DNA from: CAWAYR01 sp050250875
GTDB lineage: Bacteria > Acidobacteriota > Vicinamibacteria > Vicinamibacterales > UBA2999
Direction: 5' to 3'
Length of the DNA stretch: 64,000 nt
Assembly (NCBI GenBank): GCA_050250875.1
Contig: JBFWNV010000002.1
Span: forward strand, 62,001 to 126,000
Shown: piece after piece, positions 15,511 through 23,973 of the stretch
How the letters are laid out: each line of letters opens with the position of its first letter
How positions within the stretch are numbered: the stretch's first letter is position 1
Program-made: the position numbers and the translations under genes
The notes under the pieces: model-generated
Database searches by the model: none
What the model saw: only the letters and a program-made list of their open reading frames with translations
Told to the model about the DNA's origin: nothing

Positions 15511-16436
15511 TGCGCGCCTTTCTCTCGATTCTCGATCTGACGCCCGACGATCTGCACCGCTGCCTCGAGCGGGCGGTGCGGTTCCGCGCCTGTCGCCGCG
15601 CCCGCACGCCGGTGCCCGAAGCCACCGTCCTCGCCGGGCGCCAGATCGGCCTGCTCTTCGAGAAGCCGTCGCTGCGCACCCGCGTCACGTTCACGATCGG
15701 CATCCGCGAACTGGGCGGCGACTTCGTGGACATCCCCTCGGACGTGATGCACGCCGACCGCGAGCCGCTGCACGACGTGGCCCGCAACCTCGAGCGGTGG
15801 GTCGACGCCGTGGTCATCCGCACGTTCGCCCAGGCGCGGCTGTCGATCTTCCTCGAGTCGGCGCCGGGGCTGAAAGTGGTCAACGCGCTGTCCGACGAAG
15901 AGCATCCGTGCCAGGCGCTGGCCGACATGCAGACGCTGGTCGAGCGCTGGGGCGCGGTGGCCGGCCGCACCATCGCCTTCGTCGGCGACGGCAACAACGT
16001 CGCGACGTCGCTCGTCCACGCCGCGCTGATGCTCGGCGCGCACGTGCGCGTCGCCACCCCGAAGGGCTACGCGCTGCCGCCCGAGGTCGCCGAGCAGGCG
16101 GCGCGGATCGCCGTCGGCGGCGCCGAGCTGACGCAGTACGTCGATCCGAACGCCGCCGTGAAGGGCGCCAACGCGGTCTACACCGACGTCTGGACCTCGA
16201 TGGGCCAGGAAGTCGAGTACGCCGAGCGCACCAAGCTCTTCTCGCGCTACCAGGTGAACGAGGCGCTGATGGCCCGCGCCAGGCCCGACGCCATCTTCAT
16301 GCACTGCCTGCCGGCCCACCGTGGCCAGGAGGTGACCGACGAGGTCATCGAGTCGCCGGCCTCGGTGGTCTTCGACCAGGCCGAGAACCGGCTGCACGCG
16401 CAGAAGGCGATGCTGGTGCATCTCTTCGGAGAATAG
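15510..16436 (+). CDS. argF: ornithine carbamoyltransferase
   Basis: This 308-residue enzyme makes citrulline from ornithine and carbamoyl phosphate. The carbamoyl-phosphate site reads KPSLRTRVTF (SLRTR for the usual STRTR), the HPCQALADMQT motif binds the carbamoyl group, and the ornithine-specific DVWTSMGQE and HCLPAHRG motifs are present, which favours ornithine over N-acetyl- or N-succinylornithine. The GTG shares one base with the argJ stop (TAGTG). It closes the arginine operon and is followed by heptad-repeat copy C. Confidence 0.93.
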   Translation: MRAFLSILDLTPDDLHRCLERAVRFRACRRARTPVPEATVLAGRQIGLLFEKPSLRTRVTFTIGIRELGGDFVDIPSDVMHADREPLHDVARNLERWVDAVVIRTFAQARLSIFLESAPGLKVVNALSDEEHPCQALADMQTLVERWGAVAGRTIAFVGDGNNVATSLVHAALMLGAHVRVATPKGYALPPEVAEQAARIAVGGAELTQYVDPNAAVKGANAVYTDVWTSMGQEVEYAERTKLFSRYQVNEALMARARPDAIFMHCLPAHRGQEVTDEVIESPASVVFDQAENRLHAQKAMLVHLFGE

Positions 16437-16439
16437 AGA

Positions 16440-16592
16440 CAGTCGGGACCGGGGACCAGGGACCAGGGACCAGGGACCAGGGAAGAGCAGCGCACGCTAC
16501 CCGCCGTCGCTCGATGACACGCGTCAGTCCCGCCGGAGGTTCTTCCCTGGTCCCTGGTCCCTGGTCCCTGGTCCCTGGTCCCTGGTCCCTTC
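16440..16592. repeat. heptad-armed inverted repeat, copy C
   Basis: The left arm (about 16442-16481) is built of GGGACCA 7-mers and the right arm (about 16544-16591) of CCTGGTC 7-mers, so the arms are complementary. The core ends in CGTCAGTCCCGCCGGAGG then TTCTTCCC, resembling the end of the copy A core even though the arm 7-mer differs. It starts about three bases after the argF stop. Confidence 0.8.
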
Positions 16593-16608
16593 GATGCGCC
16601 CGAGCGGA

Positions 16609-16636
16609 TTGCCCGCGGCCGAAGGCCGCTTACAAT
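16609..16636 (+). promoter_or_regulatory. promoter of the pxpA-like gene, leaderless type
   Basis: TTGCCC (16609-16614) and TACAAT (16631-16636) are 16 bp apart. The -10 box ends exactly six bases before the GTG start at 16643, so the predicted first transcribed base is the start codon itself. No ribosome-binding site is possible in that space. Confidence 0.5.
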
Positions 16637-16642
16637 CCGCTG

Positions 16643-17401
16643 GTGCGCATCGATCTGAACGCCGACCTCGGCGAGTCGTTCGGCGCCTGGCCGATGGGCC
16701 AGGACGCGCTGCTGATGCCGGTCATCTCGTCGGCCAACGTGGCCTGCGGCGGGCACGCCGGCGACCCCGGCACGATGCGTCGCACGGTGCGGCTGGCCCG
16801 GTCCCACGGCGTGGCGGTCGGCGCCCACCCGGGGTTCCCCGACCTGCTCGGGTTCGGCCGGCGCGAGATCCGGATGAGCCCGCAGGACGTCGAAGACCTG
16901 GTGGTCTACCAGGTCAGCGCCTTGGCCGGCATCGCGCGAAGCGAGGGCGTGCGGCTCCAGCACGTCAAGGCCCACGGGGCGCTCTACAACATGGCCTGCC
17001 GCGACGAGGCGCTGGCCGAGGCGATCGCCCGCGCCGTACTGGCCTGCGACCCGACGCTCGTGCTCTTCGGACTCCCCGACTCCGCCTTGATCCAGGCCGG
17101 CCTCGACGCCGGACTGCCGGTGGCCGCCGAGGCGTTCGCCGACCGGGCGTATCACGCCGACGGCAGCCTGGTCTCGCGCAGCACGCCGGGCAGCGTCATC
17201 CACGACGTCGACACCGTGGTCGCGCGCGCGGTGGCGATGGCCTGCGAACGCACCGTCGAGACGGTGGACGGCGAGCCGATCTCCTTCGAGGCCGACACGA
17301 TCTGCGTGCACGGCGACACGCCCGGCGCGGCGCAGCTCGCCGCGGCGATCCGGCGAGGGCTCGAAGACGCCGGCGTGACGATCGCCCGGCTCACGCGCTA
17401 G
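16643..17401 (+). CDS. pxpA: LamB/YcsF family protein, 5-oxoprolinase subunit A
   Basis: This 252-residue protein has the family's opening IDLNADLGESFG, followed by SSANVACGGHAGDP and the HPGFPDLLGFGRR and VKAHGALYN motifs. PxpA works with PxpB and PxpC to open 5-oxoproline to glutamate using ATP. Neither partner is adjacent, so here it is an orphan within the window. The GTG is directly downstream of a TACAAT box with six bases between, indicating a leaderless mRNA. Confidence 0.88.
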   Translation: MRIDLNADLGESFGAWPMGQDALLMPVISSANVACGGHAGDPGTMRRTVRLARSHGVAVGAHPGFPDLLGFGRREIRMSPQDVEDLVVYQVSALAGIARSEGVRLQHVKAHGALYNMACRDEALAEAIARAVLACDPTLVLFGLPDSALIQAGLDAGLPVAAEAFADRAYHADGSLVSRSTPGSVIHDVDTVVARAVAMACERTVETVDGEPISFEADTICVHGDTPGAAQLAAAIRRGLEDAGVTIARLTR

Positions 17402-17520
17402 TCGCCTGTCCGCCGACAGCGGGCGCCGGCCGCGTCGGTGTCGCCGAATCCTGTAACTGCCGGCCACAAACTTGTCGGGGGCGGCGACGGTCACCTCGCG
17501 AATTCCGGCCATTTTTCGCG

Positions 17521-17536
17521 CGGCACGGAGCTTGTA
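17521..17536 (+). promoter_or_regulatory. sigma-54-type promoter (candidate)
   Basis: CGGCACGGAGCTTGTA matches the -24/-12 consensus TGGCACGNNNNTTGCW at 10 of its 12 fixed positions, with C for the first T and T for the C of the -12 GC. The GG-N10 spacing is exact. The predicted start is near 17547. No protein-coding gene follows on this strand. Confidence 0.4.
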
Positions 17537-17546
17537 AAGAGAAGGC

Positions 17547-17657
17547 GCGTCGCCAGTTCTGTTGTTTGCGGTTTGGTGCCGTGAACGCTGGGGGGAGCCA
17601 GGCTGGCGACACCTATTCGTGACAAAGGGGACGGCCTGGTGGCCGTCCCCTTGTCAC
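17547..17657 (+). ncRNA. candidate structured small RNA
   Basis: From the predicted start of the sigma-54-like promoter, a ~111-base transcript would open with a stem: GTCGCCAG (17549-17556) pairs with CTGGCGAC (17603-17610). It would end in a long hairpin at 17619-17657. The only reading frame inside is about 13 codons (GTG 17581), with no clear ribosome site. The whole unit sits alone between pxpA and the convergent DGQHR gene. It is a prediction from promoter plus structure; no known RNA family was recognised. Confidence 0.3.
17619..17657. terminator. strong hairpin, possible bidirectional terminator
   Basis: GTGACAAAGGGGACGGCC (17619-17636) and GGCCGTCCCCTTGTCAC (17641-17657) pair over 17 bp with one bulged A and a TGGT loop. 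No T-run follows, so Rho-independent termination by the classic mechanism is not assured. The sequence also looks like a repetitive extragenic palindrome. It lies in the 362-base gap 17402-17763, with the sigma-54-like promoter upstream and the octamer repeat downstream. Confidence 0.55.
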
Positions 17658-17663
17658 GTACAT

Positions 17664-17750
17664 CGGTTGACCGGCTGACCGGTCGATCGGTTGATCTGGT
17701 CTGGTGACCTGACCAGCTGGCGATCTGGGGATCTGCCTGTTGATCCTGGC
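17664..17750. repeat. degenerate octamer repeat 3' of the DGQHR gene
   Basis: A run of imperfect units such as CGGTTGAC, CGGCTGAC, CGGTCGAT, CGGTTGAT and CTGGCGAT fills most of the space beside the DGQHR stop codon. The units share a GA(C/T) ending. Like the heptad elements, it lies at the 3' end of a gene, but it has no inverted partner. Confidence 0.5.
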
Positions 17751-17763
17751 CCGCCGGCGGCCC

Positions 17764-18900
17764 CTACTGCCCGGCGCCCTCGGGATACTGCAGGGCCAGC
17801 CGCAGTTCCTTGGCCAGGCCGTCGACGCTGGCCCCCGAACGCTTCCAGGCGCCGTCGGTCTCGAAGCGCAGGGCGCCAATCCGTCGGCCCCAGGGGGCAA
17901 TGGCTCGGCCGATGGCGCGGAAGTCGGTGCGCTCGGCGTGCTGCTGCTCCACCGCCCGCACGACGTCGGGCGCCACCCGCACGAACGCCCGCAGCGCCGT
18001 CGCCGAGCGAATGCTGTACTTCCGGCCGTGCCAGGCCGTCTCGAAGACCGACGACACCTGCTTCAAGTAGTTGACGAAGAAGGTCTTGGACTCGTCGCGG
18101 AACTGTGCGGCCTTGCGCGCCCCGCCCAGCGCCTCTTCGTCGGCGAACAGCCGCTTGAATTCCTGGGCCAGCGGCGCCTGTGCGACCCGGCCCCTGCCGA
18201 CACCGAGCAGCTTGATCTCGTTGTGCAGCGGCGAGTCTTCGCGGTCGTTGAGGGCGCGCACCACGTCGTGCGCGGCCGCCAGGGCCTCGTCGCGGTAGAG
18301 CTGCCGGCCGGAGAGCGACACCAGGTGCGAGGCGTTCAGCCGGGTGTGCTTGGCGTTGATGGTGACGAACATCTGCACGACGTGGTCTTCGGGCAGACGA
18401 TCGAAAATGATCGCCGGAACCGTGAACTGCTCGTCCTGGAAGTTGTCGATGTCGGCGTGCAGGGCGAGCAGCCGGTGCTGGCCGTCGATGGCCCGCAGCA
18501 CGCCTTCCCGTTCCGGCACCTTGAGCCGCCCCAGGGGCGAACCCGACTCGATCGGCTCGAACGACAGCTTCTCATCGGCCGAGATGATGACCGCGCCTGG
18601 AATCGACGGCAGATCGCGGGCCTGGCGGCACTGCTCGTAGTACTGGACCAGCTCGTCGATCTTCTTGCGGATGATCTGGCGCTGATAGGCCTTCTCGCTC
18701 GACGCGATGCGCCGTTCGAGCAGGTCCCAGCGGATCTTCGAAGGCGCCTTCCGGGTGCCGCCGCGCACACCGCTCGCCGACTGGTCGCCGTAGCTCAGCA
18801 CCTCGAAGCGGACCAGTTTGTCGATGTCGTTCGCGGTCAACGACGCTTGGTAGAATTGCACGCCGAACTGCTGCATCCGAATCGCGGCAACGCTGATCAT
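17764..18900 (-). CDS. DGQHR domain-containing protein
   Basis: This 378-residue protein carries the DGQHR signature in context LRAIDGQHRLLALH (about residue 138-151). The family includes DndB and DpdB, which accompany DNA phosphorothioate and 7-deazaguanine modification, but also many stand-alone members of unknown role. Further family-like segments are FVTINAKHTRLNASH (about 178-192) and the N-terminal VQFYQASLTANDI. No dnd, dpd or restriction gene is nearby, so it is an orphan here. A downstream ATG (eight codons in) could be the true start. It is divergent from the M14 peptidase gene. Confidence 0.75.
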   Translation of the reverse strand: MISVAAIRMQQFGVQFYQASLTANDIDKLVRFEVLSYGDQSASGVRGGTRKAPSKIRWDLLERRIASSEKAYQRQIIRKKIDELVQYYEQCRQARDLPSIPGAVIISADEKLSFEPIESGSPLGRLKVPEREGVLRAIDGQHRLLALHADIDNFQDEQFTVPAIIFDRLPEDHVVQMFVTINAKHTRLNASHLVSLSGRQLYRDEALAAAHDVVRALNDREDSPLHNEIKLLGVGRGRVAQAPLAQEFKRLFADEEALGGARKAAQFRDESKTFFVNYLKQVSSVFETAWHGRKYSIRSATALRAFVRVAPDVVRAVEQQHAERTDFRAIGRAIAPWGRRIGALRFETDGAWKRSGASVDGLAKELRLALQYPEGAGQ

Positions 18901-18977
18901 AGGTGTCCCGTTGGACGGCGGGATTTTACTGGCGTGTCATAGCGATCACCAACCGTTTTTTACCGGCCGTTCAAGAG

Positions 18978-18989
18978 TTGCGCAACTGC
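18978..18989. promoter_or_regulatory. palindrome in the divergent DGQHR / M14 peptidase region
   Basis: AGTTGCGCAACT is a perfect 12-base palindrome between two divergent genes, about 55-65 bases ahead of the peptidase start. It is a plausible operator, but nothing identifies the regulator. Confidence 0.3.
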
Positions 18990-19042
18990 TCGGGCGGGCG
19001 GACTATATCCGCAAGTAATTGAATACAAAGGAATTGATGCAT

Positions 19043-21841
19043 ATGACCGCCTCCATGCCGTCGCGCCTGCGCGTGCTGCCGTGGGCAGCGCTGGCCCTGG
19101 CCGTCGTCCTCGGCGCCGCTCCGCTCGGCCAGACCCGGACGCCGGTCACCGTGCCCGACGAGGAGTTCGCCCGGCTGGTCAAGGAGTGGACGACGCGGCC
19201 CGACTTCGCGAGTCCGCTGGTGACGCACCTGCCGCGCCGGCAGGGCGTGCCGACACCCAAGGACGTCCTTGGCTACCACATCGGGGAGCCGAAGCGCCTC
19301 ACCTACACCGCCGATCAGCAGGCCTACTTCAGGGCGCTCGAGAAGGCGCTGCCGGGACGCGTCAGGACGGTGTCGGCCGGGCGATCCGAAGAGGGCCGCG
19401 ACATCCAGGTGGTCTTCATCACGTCGGAGGCCAACCTCAAGAACCTGGAGGCGAACCGCCGCAACCTGCGGCGGCTGGCCGACCCGCGCGGCCTCTCGCC
19501 CGCCGAGGCCCAGGCGCTGGTGGCCGCCACCAAGCCGCACTACCACATCTCGGCCGGCCTCCACAGCGCCGAGACCTCACCACCGGAGGCGGTCATCGAA
19601 CTGGTCTACCGGCTGGCGGTGTCCGAGGAGCCGTTCATCCGCAGGATTCGCGACAACGTGATCGTCTCGGTCGCCGGCACCACCGACCTCGACGGCCGCG
19701 ATCGGGCGGTGGACTGGTACTACGCCTACAAGCAGGACGAGGCCTACGACGGCGGCGAGAACTACGGCGGCCCGCCCTACTGGGGCAAGTACGTCTTCCA
19801 CGACAACAACCGCGACATCAACTACGGCGTCGACTCGCTGCGCGCCCATCTCGAGTGGTACCTGCACTGGGTGCCGCCGGTGTGGCACGACCTGCACGAG
19901 GCGCAGATCCTGCTCTACACCTTCAGCGGCCAGCCGCCGCAGAACGCCAACCTCGATCCGATCCTGTATTCCGAGCTGCCGTTCTTCGCCACCTACGAGG
20001 TCAACAAGCTCACCGGCTACGGCATGCCCGGCGTCTGGCATTTCGGCTTCGTCGACATGTGGTCGCCGGGCTACCTCGGCTACGCCGCCGCCAACCACAA
20101 CGGCATGCTGCGGATGTACGAGATCTTCAACCAGGGCGGCGCCAACACGAAGAAGGCACGGCTGAGCGGCAACCAGCTCACCCGCGAGTGGTACCGGCCG
20201 AAGCCGGCGCCGTCGGGCGAGATCGACTGGTCGATCCGCAATTCGATCAACTACGCGCAGACCGGGGTGCTGACCGCGCTCGATCTGGCGTCCACGGTGC
20301 CCGGCATGCTGGTGGAGAACTTCTATCGCAAGTCGGCCAACAGCGTTGCCGCCGGCGCGGCGGCCGCGCCCTACGCCTTCGTGATCCCGGCCGGCCAGAC
20401 CGACCAGACCCGCGTCGATCGCGTGGTCAACCTGCTGCGGCGCCAGGCCATCGAGGTGCACCGGGCCACCGCCGACGTCGGCAGTGGTGACGGCAAGGTG
20501 ACGGCCGGGTCGTACCTGGTCCGGCTCAACCAGCCCTACGGCCGGCTGGCCAAGACGCTGCTCGAGAAGCAGACCTATCCCGACGCCAACCTCCGCACCT
20601 ACGACGACAGCGCCTGGACCATGGGCCTGGCGAGCGACCTCGACATCCGGGCCGTCGACGACGCGGCCGTGCTGACCTCGCCCGCCGATCTCGTCACCGC
20701 CGATGTCGCCACGCCGGGAGCGATCCAGGGCGCGCTCGGCAGGGTCGTGGCCGTGAAGCACACCGGCGCGCTCGGCCTCATCACCCTGCGCTACCGCCTG
20801 AAGGACGTGGCGGTGCGCGGGGCACGCGCCGCCTTCAGCACCCCGGCCGGCGAATTCCCGGCCGGTTCGTTCCTGATCGAAACCGGTCCGCACGCCGAGC
20901 GGCTGGCCACCGAGGTGAAGGCGCTGGGCCTGACGGCGGTGGCGCTCGCGGCGATGCCGGAGGTGGCGACCACCGACGTGGACCTGCCGCGCCTCGCCGT
21001 CTACACGACGTGGGCGAACACCGAGAAGGTCGGCTGGGTGCGCCTGGCGTTCGACCGCTTCGAGATCCCCTACGACCTCATCCACAAGGACCACGTGCAG
21101 CCAGGCGCGCGGCTGCGCAGCAAATACGACGTGATCGTCGTGCCGCACCAGACCCAGAACGGCAAGTCGCTGGTCTACGAGCAGCCCAAGCTGTCGCGGC
21201 CGCTGCCCTACAAGAAGCACGAGAAGTTCAAGTCGCTGGGGATGTACGCCGAGACCGACGACGTCCGCGGCGGCATGGGCATCCAGGGCGTGGCCGAATT
21301 CGCCAGCTTCGTCGAGGCCGGCGGGGTACTGATGACCTTCGGGGTCTCGAGCTACTTCCCAGCCGAGTTCGGCCTCACCCGCAGCGTCGACGCCCAGCGC
21401 CCGCAGGGCGCCTGGTACGCGCCGGGGCCGTACGTGCAGACCGAGGCGGTGGACACGGCGCATCCGCTGCTCTACGGCCTGCGTGGCAAGACGTTGCCGG
21501 TGCGCTGGGCCGAGGGGCCGCTGCTGCAGGTGGCCGGCTCGAACCCGGAGATGGTCGCCTTCACCGGCACCATCCCCAACACCGCCAAGGTGGTGCTGCG
21601 CTTCCCCGGCGGCGACGCCTCGGTGCTGAGCGGCCTGATGCGCGGCGCCGATCAGATCCGCAACCGCCCCGCCCTGGTGGACGCGCCGGTCGGCAAGGGC
21701 CGGGTGCTGCTCTACGTGATGAACCCGATCTACCGCTGGCAGACCTTCGGCGAGCACGGGCTCGTCTTCAACGGCCTGCTGTACTGGAACGATCTGGACA
21801 GGCCGGCGCCGGCGGCGACTGCGACGCCGGGACGACCGTAG
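19043..21841 (+). CDS. exported M14-family zinc carboxypeptidase-like protein
   Basis: This 932-residue protein begins with a signal peptide (RLRVLPWAALALAVVLGAAPLGQ). The M14 peptidase domain follows with the zinc motif HSAE in HISAGLHSAETSPPEAV (about residue 173-180), then NRDINYG and DLHEAQ. The second half (from about residue 440) contains a glutamine-amidotransferase-like segment typical of large M14 proteins of Acidobacteria-like bacteria. It probably trims peptides in the periplasm. The frame opens at TTG 19019 and has ATG at 19037, but AAAGGA nine bases ahead favours ATG 19043. Repeat copy D abuts its stop. Confidence 0.85.
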   Translation: MTASMPSRLRVLPWAALALAVVLGAAPLGQTRTPVTVPDEEFARLVKEWTTRPDFASPLVTHLPRRQGVPTPKDVLGYHIGEPKRLTYTADQQAYFRALEKALPGRVRTVSAGRSEEGRDIQVVFITSEANLKNLEANRRNLRRLADPRGLSPAEAQALVAATKPHYHISAGLHSAETSPPEAVIELVYRLAVSEEPFIRRIRDNVIVSVAGTTDLDGRDRAVDWYYAYKQDEAYDGGENYGGPPYWGKYVFHDNNRDINYGVDSLRAHLEWYLHWVPPVWHDLHEAQILLYTFSGQPPQNANLDPILYSELPFFATYEVNKLTGYGMPGVWHFGFVDMWSPGYLGYAAANHNGMLRMYEIFNQGGANTKKARLSGNQLTREWYRPKPAPSGEIDWSIRNSINYAQTGVLTALDLASTVPGMLVENFYRKSANSVAAGAAAAPYAFVIPAGQTDQTRVDRVVNLLRRQAIEVHRATADVGSGDGKVTAGSYLVRLNQPYGRLAKTLLEKQTYPDANLRTYDDSAWTMGLASDLDIRAVDDAAVLTSPADLVTADVATPGAIQGALGRVVAVKHTGALGLITLRYRLKDVAVRGARAAFSTPAGEFPAGSFLIETGPHAERLATEVKALGLTAVALAAMPEVATTDVDLPRLAVYTTWANTEKVGWVRLAFDRFEIPYDLIHKDHVQPGARLRSKYDVIVVPHQTQNGKSLVYEQPKLSRPLPYKKHEKFKSLGMYAETDDVRGGMGIQGVAEFASFVEAGGVLMTFGVSSYFPAEFGLTRSVDAQRPQGAWYAPGPYVQTEAVDTAHPLLYGLRGKTLPVRWAEGPLLQVAGSNPEMVAFTGTIPNTAKVVLRFPGGDASVLSGLMRGADQIRNRPALVDAPVGKGRVLLYVMNPIYRWQTFGEHGLVFNGLLYWNDLDRPAPAATATPGRP

Positions 21842-21986
21842 CTCGGGGCTCGGGGCTCGGGGCTCGGGGCTCGGGGCTCGGGGCTCGGGAAGAACTTCAA
21901 ACGAAATCGACGGCGGTCGTTGAGCGATTGCAGGGCGACAACGTGATCGTCCGGCCCGAGACCCGAGCCCCGGATCCCGAGCCCCG
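21842..21986. repeat. heptad-armed inverted repeat, copy D
   Basis: Six near-perfect GGGGCTC 7-mers (to about 21882) and a right arm of CCGAGCC type (21955-21986) flank a 70-base core. The left arm runs into GGGAAGAACTT, the reverse complement of the AAGTTCTTCCC-like end seen in copies A-C, so the core is inverted. It exactly fills the gap between two convergent stop codons. Confidence 0.8.
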
Positions 21987-22790
21987 TCAAGTCCTCGTGG
22001 CCGTCACCAGCACCTGAGGATCGGCCACGGTGAGACGAGTGACCGTGCCGCCCTCGCGGGCGAAGGCGATCTTCACCGACGGCGCGCCCGCCGGGAAGAA
22101 CACCAGATCGCCGGTGTGGAACAGGTTGCGCCAGTCGGCGCCCGGCCGGACGATGCCGAGCTGATCGCGCTCGACCGCCACCTCGAAGTGGTCGCGCGGC
22201 CCCTGGCCGAAGCGGTAGCGGCCGACCACGGCGTCGCGATCCGCAGGCGCCAGCGGCTGCGTCGGGGTGCGGGTGTCGGCACCGCCGAGCCCCTCGAGGA
22301 ACTGCACGACCGGCGCGGCGTCGGGTCCGCCCGTGCGGGCGTGGGCCAACAGGGTGATGCCGTGCGGCCCCAGCATGCCCTGCACGCCCGGCCGCGCGGC
22401 GACGATGGCGCGGACGACGTCGAGCTGGCCGAGCATCGCCGCCGAGAACAGCGTCGGCGGCGCGCCGTTGGCGAGCAGCAGCTCGGCGATCTCGCGGCGG
22501 CCGGTATGCGCCGCCGCGCCCAGGGCCGTTTCCCAGTCGCCGAAGCCCCAGTCCACGGCGGCCCGGGCCAGCGCCGGTTGCCGCTCGACCAGCTCGCGGA
22601 CGCGAGCGAGATTGCCGTGCGACGCGCCGACGACCTCCTTGGCGACCGCGGGGTCTTGGCGCGGGAACCACTCGGCGCCGCCGGGGTCGGGCATGGGTGG
22701 CGCCTGGGCCACGAGTGGCTCCGGCAGCAGGGCGGCCGCCAGGCCGATCCCGGGGAGCTGGACGAACGTGCGGCGGGACAACAGCGACAT
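21987..22790 (-). CDS. Tat-exported ankyrin-repeat protein
   Basis: This 267-residue protein starts with a twin-arginine signal (SRRTFVQLPGIGLAAALLP), so it is probably exported folded. Residues about 55-175 form ankyrin-like repeats (VVGASHGNLARVRELVERQP, TALGAAAHTGRREIAELLL, SAAMLGQLDVVRAIVA). The last 90 residues look like a small beta domain (GRYRFGQGPRDHFEV...). Ankyrin repeats bind other proteins; the partner is unknown. GGAGG lies six bases before the ATG. It is downstream of the CadC-like regulator on the same strand. Confidence 0.75.
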   Translation of the reverse strand: MSLLSRRTFVQLPGIGLAAALLPEPLVAQAPPMPDPGGAEWFPRQDPAVAKEVVGASHGNLARVRELVERQPALARAAVDWGFGDWETALGAAAHTGRREIAELLLANGAPPTLFSAAMLGQLDVVRAIVAARPGVQGMLGPHGITLLAHARTGGPDAAPVVQFLEGLGGADTRTPTQPLAPADRDAVVGRYRFGQGPRDHFEVAVERDQLGIVRPGADWRNLFHTGDLVFFPAGAPSVKIAFAREGGTVTRLTVADPQVLVTATRT

Positions 22791-22921
22791 GGGAACCTCC
22801 GGGGACACGACCGGTGTGTCGCCGTCATCGTGCGGGCCCGTGCGCCAGCCGGCAAACGCGGTTTGGCCGAGGACGCCGTGAGGCGGCAAGCCATTGCACT
22901 TTCGTGAGTTGCGAGCCGGCA

Positions 22922-23827
22922 TCAGGGCGTGGGCGTGCCGACCAGGTAGCGACGGACGACCCGCTCGGCCTCCTGCACCACCTCGTCCTCGAGCCCGGCG
23001 ACGTCCACGGTCGAGCGGAGCAGCCGCTGCGCCGACAGGTGCACCTCGTCGCGCAGGCGGATGAAGTGCAGGATGAAGCGCAGGCCCTGGCCCTGGCGCT
23101 GCAGCTGGCCGATCACGATGTAGTCGGCCCGGACGGTCTCGGCCAGCGTCCGCAGGTTGCGAATCGCCCGCGGCTGGCGCAGCGCCGCGCTGTTGCCGAT
23201 GACCCCGACGCGGTCGGGCGCCAGCGCCGTGAGCCGCGTGACCACCAGATCGGACAGGCCGGTGACGAACCGATCGAGCGCCGGGTCGCCGGTCTCGTTG
23301 TCGAAGATCGACACCGCCACCAGCGTCGGGCGCGGGGGCGCGTCGGCGCGCACCCAGATGAGCGCGGCCACCACCGCGGCCGCCAGCCCGGCCAGCCACC
23401 CCGCGCCGACGGGCCGGCGCGGCGGCGGCGCCGCCACCTCCGAAGCCGCCACCAGGGCCGGGGGCGGGGTCGTTGCCGGTTCGTCGTCGTGAGGGGCGTC
23501 CCCCGCGACGCCCGCGATCGTCACCGGTGCGATGAAGCGGAACCCGCGCCTGGGCAGCGTCTGGACGAACCGCGGGTTCTCGGCCGAGTCGCCCAGTGCG
23601 GTGCGCACCTGGGCCAGGCAGTAGGCCAGACCGCGGTCGTAGTCGACGTGCGTGTGCTCGCCCCACAGGGCGGCGCGCAGTTCCTCGCGGCTCACCACGT
23701 CGCCGGCCCGGGCGAGGAGCAGCGCCAGCGCGCGGGCCGGCTGCGGCTCGATGCGGACGGCTCGCCCCTCACGCGTCAGCTCCAGGGACGCAGAGGAAAA
23801 GGTGAAGGTGCCGAAGGAGTGGATCAC
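22922..23827 (-). CDS. membrane-anchored CadC/ToxR-like transcriptional regulator
   Basis: This 301-residue protein has an OmpR/PhoB-type winged helix at its N terminus (about 1-100, with LLLARAGDVVSREELRAALW and the wing RRGFRFI), a proline-rich linker, and one membrane helix (AGWLAGLAAAVVAALIWV, about 146-163). The periplasmic part resembles the TolB-N-like domain of many such regulators (VAVSIFDNETGDPALDRF). It would bind DNA from the membrane in response to an outside signal. The ankyrin gene downstream is a likely target by position. Confidence 0.8.
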   Translation of the reverse strand: MIHSFGTFTFSSASLELTREGRAVRIEPQPARALALLLARAGDVVSREELRAALWGEHTHVDYDRGLAYCLAQVRTALGDSAENPRFVQTLPRRGFRFIAPVTIAGVAGDAPHDDEPATTPPPALVAASEVAAPPPRRPVGAGWLAGLAAAVVAALIWVRADAPPRPTLVAVSIFDNETGDPALDRFVTGLSDLVVTRLTALAPDRVGVIGNSAALRQPRAIRNLRTLAETVRADYIVIGQLQRQGQGLRFILHFIRLRDEVHLSAQRLLRSTVDVAGLEDEVVQEAERVVRRYLVGTPTP

Positions 23828-23830
23828 TGA

Positions 23831-23960
23831 AGGGACCAGGGACCAGGGATCAGGGACCAGGTAGAACGCTTGTCACGCTTCGCGTGCTCTTCGACATCGT
23901 GGCCTCGTGCTGGCTCGACTTGCAGTGCCTGGTCCCCGGTCCCTGGTCCCCGGTCCCTAC
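23831..23960. repeat. heptad-armed inverted repeat, copy E
   Basis: The left arm (about 23832-23861) consists of GGGACCA units and the right arm (about 23929-23958) of the complementary CCTGGTC/CCCCGGT units. It lies between two leftward genes, just downstream of the M24 peptidase stop and upstream of the regulator start, so any termination would act on the peptidase transcript. The first core bases, TAGAACGCTTGTCA, resemble those of copy F (CACAACGCTCGTCA). Confidence 0.75.
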
Positions 23961-23973
23961 AGGGCTCCGCGCG

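Noticed and set aside
16442..16591. CRISPR-like array in the GGGACCA repeats
   Set aside because: The units are 7 bases in direct tandem without spacers and appear as inverted arms; there are no cas genes.
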